Shown here piece by piece: positions 14,832 to 17,778 of a stretch of 17,778 bases of DNA (position 1 is its first letter; every line of letters begins with the position of its first letter). A model generated the notes under the pieces. It made no database searches. It saw only the letters and a list, made by a program, of their open reading frames with translations, and was not told where the DNA came from. The DNA is taken from NCBI RefSeq assembly GCF_009711475.1, contig NZ_SMMD01000918.1, positions 1-17,778 of the forward strand, in the 5' to 3' direction. The translations under genes were made by a program, and so were the position numbers. Source of the stretch: Fulvivirga aurantia. GTDB lineage: Bacteria; Bacteroidota; Bacteroidia; Cytophagales; Cyclobacteriaceae.

Positions 14832-16028
14832 ATGATTAAGCCAGAAATAGCGAGTAACGATCATGAGAGAGTTGCGGCTCTACTTGAGTATAATATAATT
14901 GATACACTGCCAGAAAAGGCTTATGATGATGTTGCCAGGCTAGCGCAAAATATCTGTTCAGCAAAGGTCGCTTTAGTCTCTTTTATTGACACAAACACTC
15001 AATACTTTAAGGCTCACCCCGGGACTGATCTAGATAGAAACACTCGTGAGTTAGCATTATGTGCACATACCATAAACCAACCAGGAAAGATTACCTATGC
15101 TCCTGATACTCGAATTGACGAGCGATTTAGGGAAAACCCGATGGTTACAGGTCCTACTCAGGTTCAGTTTTATGCAGGCGTACCTTTACTTACAAAAGAG
15201 GGTCATGCACTAGGTACAATTTGTGTAATGGACCACACTCCAAAATACCTGAACAAAACTCAATTAGAAAGTTTAGAATTACTTGGGCATCAGGTAATGA
15301 AATTACTAGAGTTAAGAAAGAAAAATTCTATTCTGAGTAAAAATGAGTCGGAGTTGGAAGCTAAAAATAAAGAGTTAGGCAATTTTGCTGCTGCAGTCTC
15401 TCACGATATTAAAAGCCCCCTTAACAACATGGGAGCCATCGCCAAAATTTTGTTGAAAGATAAAAGCGAGCAACTAGATAGTGAAGGTGTAGAACTATTA
15501 GAATACCTCAGCAAATCTGCTTTGAAGCTAAACGGTATTGTGCAGGGAATGCTCACCTACTACAAAAACTCACAATTTGATAGGGAGACATCTACTGTAA
15601 ACCTAAAGCAGTCATTTGATGAAGTAGTATCAGTTATTGGTGAAAAGGACCTGATAGTGGAAACCCCATCTAATCTACCACTGATTAAAGTTAATAAAAC
15701 TGCACTCGAGCTTATTTTTTCTAACCTGATAACCAATGCCATCAAATACAGCGATAAAGCTGAAACTAAAATCATATTAGATTTTAATGATGAAAATGAA
15801 TTTTACACTTTCTCTATTACTGACAATGGGATTGGTATTGACAAAGCAGATCAAGCCAAAATTTTTAAACATTACACAAATCTTGGTAAGAAAGACAGAC
15901 ACGACAATCTAGGCACAGGTCTGGGCCTGGCACTTGTAAAAAAGATACTTGATGATCTTAAAGGCACAATAAAAGTTACTTCAGAAGTAGGAAAAGGTAG
16001 CACATTTATTTTTACCTTACCCAAGTAA
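14832..16028 (+). CDS. GAF-domain sensor histidine kinase
   Basis: A 398-residue soluble histidine kinase; no signal peptide or membrane segment is seen, so it senses a cytoplasmic cue. The GAF domain spans about 25-162 (ALVSFIDTNTQYFKAHPG, CAHTI, FYAGVPLLTKEGHALGTICVMD). A short coiled linker (162-183) leads to the dimerisation domain with the H box AAAVSHDIKSPLNNM, in which His191 is the phosphorylation site. The ATPase domain has the N box with Asn302 (SNLITNAIKYS), G1 DNGIGI (331-336) and G2 GTGLGLALVKK (361-371). The GAF segment lacks the conserved cysteine context of phytochromes, so the ligand is unknown. No receiver domain or response-regulator gene adjoins, so its partner must lie elsewhere. 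The gene starts after a strong terminator and ends 19 bases from the convergent TlpA-like gene. Confidence 0.95.
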   Translation: MIKPEIASNDHERVAALLEYNIIDTLPEKAYDDVARLAQNICSAKVALVSFIDTNTQYFKAHPGTDLDRNTRELALCAHTINQPGKITYAPDTRIDERFRENPMVTGPTQVQFYAGVPLLTKEGHALGTICVMDHTPKYLNKTQLESLELLGHQVMKLLELRKKNSILSKNESELEAKNKELGNFAAAVSHDIKSPLNNMGAIAKILLKDKSEQLDSEGVELLEYLSKSALKLNGIVQGMLTYYKNSQFDRETSTVNLKQSFDEVVSVIGEKDLIVETPSNLPLIKVNKTALELIFSNLITNAIKYSDKAETKIILDFNDENEFYTFSITDNGIGIDKADQAKIFKHYTNLGKKDRHDNLGTGLGLALVKKILDDLKGTIKVTSEVGKGSTFIFTLPK

Positions 16029-16047
16029 ACTTTTTTAAATGAGGATT

Positions 16048-17250
16048 TTATTCAGCGAGTAGTAGCTCTATGCGTTTGTTAAATTCCTCGTCAAACTTTT
16101 CATAATAAGCTCCCGTTGCAGGTCCATTGAAATAGCTATGTACAAACCTTACATAGCCGTATTTGTCTACTAAAATAAGCGTAGGAAAAGCTTTGATCTT
16201 GTCCATAAAAGGAAAAGCCAATGCAGCTTGAGATTTGCTTAATTGCCCTCCTAACAGCACTTCATGATTCAACTCAAGCCTCAGCTTGTAATCTTCGATG
16301 CGTTGTAAACCATATGCTTTAGAGTAATTAGGCTCATAGGTGATTGACAATAGCTCAACATTGTTATCTTGAATAGAGTCGTACCAACTTTTCAGATACT
16401 TGGTTTCATCGAGGCTATTGGGGCACCAGGTACCGAATAGCTGAATAACTAAAACCTTTCCAAAATACTTCGATTCATCAATTACCCTCTGGCCACTTCC
16501 TGCTGCGAGTATGTCATAATATGGGCGATGAGTTCCAGGATCAACCTCAACTACCTCCCATGGGTCTGGCAGCTCTGCGTCTGGTTTTATTTCTGCTTCC
16601 CAGTTTTCTTTATAATTAGAATCAAAGTGAAATTCTCCCTGCCACTTATCTCCTGTTTTTTTACCAATCATGAGAAAAGCATGGGCGCCATCAAATGAGC
16701 TTACTTTTATAGAATCATTGCTAATAACACCCTCAAAATAACGGTAATCGCTGGTTTCTGTCAAAATCGTGCCTGTTACACTATTGCCATCTTGTTCCCA
16801 AAGGCCAATACCTTGATAGGACAAACTTGATTCAGGATCAAATAATATTTTCCATCTATCACCCACTTCTACATTGCTTTTATCCTGATCAAACCGATTA
16901 GATGAAGGTGTTGCAAAAAATGGCACTCCCTGACTTGCCCTGTAATTTTTTACCCAAACTCCGGTAATACTATTCTCAGTAAACTTTCCCTTGAGAGTAG
17001 CATCAAAAGCGCCCAACGGTATAAATAGACTATCACCACTAATTTTAACCTTGTTCAGTGAAATGCGTTCTTCTCCATTCTTAATTACGACAGTGTACAG
17101 GTTCGCGTCTTTTAGTAATTCAAAGGCAAAAGGCACCTCCTGATTCTCGTACTGGAGCTTTCCTATCCAATCACCTGTGCTTAACTCTTGTGCCTGTAGA
17201 CCTAAAGTTGTGACTAGTAGAAAAACTAATATTGTGGTGCTGAATCTCAT
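16048..17250 (-). CDS. TlpA-like thioredoxin-fold protein with CPNS active site
   Basis: A 400-residue exported protein. A signal peptide (MRFSTTILVFLLVTTLGLQAQ) targets it to the periplasm. Residues about 25-225 form a beta-rich, lipocalin-like N-terminal region (IGKLQYENQEVPFAFEL..., two related strand series). From about 235 to 400 lies a TlpA/AhpC-TSA-type thioredoxin fold: KVLVIQLFGTWCPNSLDETK (265-284), a strand ILVDKYGYVRF and the likely cis-proline FPT (Pro356). TlpA relatives in this phylum usually have WCPNC or WCPPC; here the second cysteine is Ser279 (AGC codon), so Cys276 is the only cysteine in the protein. It therefore cannot do a normal intramolecular disulfide exchange; monothiol or structural roles are possible. 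The start has AGGAGC directly before the ATG. It is divergent from the truncated haemoglobin gene across 76 bases. Confidence 0.9.
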   Translation of the reverse strand: MRFSTTILVFLLVTTLGLQAQELSTGDWIGKLQYENQEVPFAFELLKDANLYTVVIKNGEERISLNKVKISGDSLFIPLGAFDATLKGKFTENSITGVWVKNYRASQGVPFFATPSSNRFDQDKSNVEVGDRWKILFDPESSLSYQGIGLWEQDGNSVTGTILTETSDYRYFEGVISNDSIKVSSFDGAHAFLMIGKKTGDKWQGEFHFDSNYKENWEAEIKPDAELPDPWEVVEVDPGTHRPYYDILAAGSGQRVIDESKYFGKVLVIQLFGTWCPNSLDETKYLKSWYDSIQDNNVELLSITYEPNYSKAYGLQRIEDYKLRLELNHEVLLGGQLSKSQAALAFPFMDKIKAFPTLILVDKYGYVRFVHSYFNGPATGAYYEKFDEEFNKRIELLLAE

Positions 17251-17326
17251 GCTCCTAAACTAATTCTTTTGTAGGAAATCACTCATATTTACATCATATA
17301 TAATCTTAGGTCTTGCTTGATAACCC

Positions 17327-17704
17327 ATGCAAAAAAGAACAATAACGAATAGGTCGGACATAGAGTTTTTAGTAGAGCGTTTTTATCACAGAGCTCTAAA
17401 GAATGAGGTAATAGGGCATTTTTTTAATGAAGTAGTTAAGCTTGATCTGGAACATCACATCCCTGTAATATGTGATTTTTGGGAGACGACACTACTTGGT
17501 AATAGAAATTACCTAGGCAACCCTATGGACAAACACCTGTCTCTTAATAAAAAGGCAAACTTAACAGCTCATCATTTCGATGAATGGCTAAGTCTTTGGA
17601 ATGGAACTGTTGATGAACATTTTGTGGGTAAAAAAGCCCAGGAAGCTAAAGTGAGGGCCAATCAGATTGCTAAATTAATGCAGTTCAAAATTTCAAACGC
17701 TTAA
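17327..17704 (+). CDS. Group III truncated haemoglobin
   Basis: A 125-residue cytoplasmic globin of the 2-over-2 fold that binds haem and, in family members such as Campylobacter Ctb, oxygen or nitric oxide. Alignment by eye with Ctb places the key residues: Tyr20 at B10 (VERFYHRA), His43 or His44 at E7 (LEHHIPVICDFW), proximal His70 at F8 in MDKHLSL, and Trp87 at G8 (HHFDEWLSLW). The segment DFWETTLLGNRNYLGNP is typical of group III. Length and start match the family; the ATG is the first Met and no longer frame is plausible. It is divergent from the TlpA-like gene, and the two could share regulation. No nitrate, nitrite or NO-reductase gene is in the window, so the physiological gas is not known. 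Confidence 0.94.
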   Translation: MQKRTITNRSDIEFLVERFYHRALKNEVIGHFFNEVVKLDLEHHIPVICDFWETTLLGNRNYLGNPMDKHLSLNKKANLTAHHFDEWLSLWNGTVDEHFVGKKAQEAKVRANQIAKLMQFKISNA

Positions 17705-17712
17705 AAAATATC

Positions 17713-17778
17713 CTAAATCGCCTTAAAATTAATCATTTCTCCCGGCAACATTGTCTGTTGAAATTTTAACAAATCATT
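17713..17778 (-). CDS. Possible C-terminus of a truncated gene at the right edge
   Basis: On the minus strand 21 codons are open from the window edge to a TAG at 17713-17715, giving a C-terminus ending MLPGEMINFKAI. The stop lies eight bases after the haemoglobin stop in convergent orientation, which is a common arrangement here. The composition looks protein-like, but the piece is too short to assign or to rule out chance. Confidence 0.4.
   Translation of the reverse strand, partial: NDLLKFQQTMLPGEMINFKAI

Noticed and set aside
5834..17704. A single redox or haem island linking MsrB, the cytochrome-like lipoprotein, the HmuR-like receptor, the TlpA-like protein and the truncated haemoglobin
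   Set aside because: The genes are on mixed strands, separated by terminators and unrelated genes, and share no visible operator; the theme may be coincidence.

Overview
The window looks like chromosomal DNA from a member of the Bacteroidota, probably a marine or soil Cytophagales-type bacterium. The genus cannot be fixed from the sequence. Supporting signs are the AT-rich composition, many short-signal lipoproteins, a TonB-dependent receptor with an N-terminal carboxypeptidase-regulatory-like domain, a YfiR-family periplasmic protein, few Shine-Dalgarno sequences, and promoter boxes of the Bacteroidota TTTG / TAnnTTTG type. Coding density is high. No gap without a gene exceeds 300 bases; the longest are 5626-5833, 9732-9907 and 14690-14831. 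I see no rRNA, tRNA, CRISPR array, insertion sequence, integrase or att site.

Layout from left to right. An unrecognised lipoprotein (17-1165) faces a DEAD-box RNA helicase (1207-2415, minus). A HAD-family phosphatase (2512-3165, plus) overlaps, tail to tail, a two-gene minus-strand operon at 3158-5625. That operon has a YfiR-like periplasmic protein first and then a membrane HAMP-GAF-PAS receptor with no recognisable catalytic output. Next come a lipoprotein methionine sulfoxide reductase B (5834-6331), L-2-hydroxyglutarate oxidase (6463-7662), and a small haem-motif lipoprotein on the other strand (7659-7997). They are followed by a MoeB/ThiF-type adenylyltransferase fused to a rhodanese domain (8072-9211), a lipocalin-like lipoprotein (9267-9731, minus) and a cold-shock protein (9908-10099).

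The right part has a YheT-type alpha/beta hydrolase (10195-11154, minus), divergent from a HmuR-like TonB-dependent receptor (11276-13693). After the receptor come a TraB/GumN-family protein that has lost its signature residues (13802-14689), a GAF histidine kinase (14832-16028), a TlpA-like thioredoxin-fold protein whose active site reads CPNS rather than CxxC (16048-17250, minus), and a group III truncated haemoglobin (17327-17704). The last 66 bases may hold the C-terminus of a further minus-strand gene.

Most genes are single or paired units, with four clear or likely hairpin terminators. No large multi-gene pathway is visible. Recurrent themes are envelope proteins, redox and haem (MsrB, cytochrome-like lipoprotein, truncated haemoglobin, haem-type receptor) and signalling. 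The points most worth a second look are the degenerate TraB-family protein, the monothiol TlpA-like protein, and the YfiR plus output-less receptor pair. I do not see convincing evidence of a wholly new multi-gene system.
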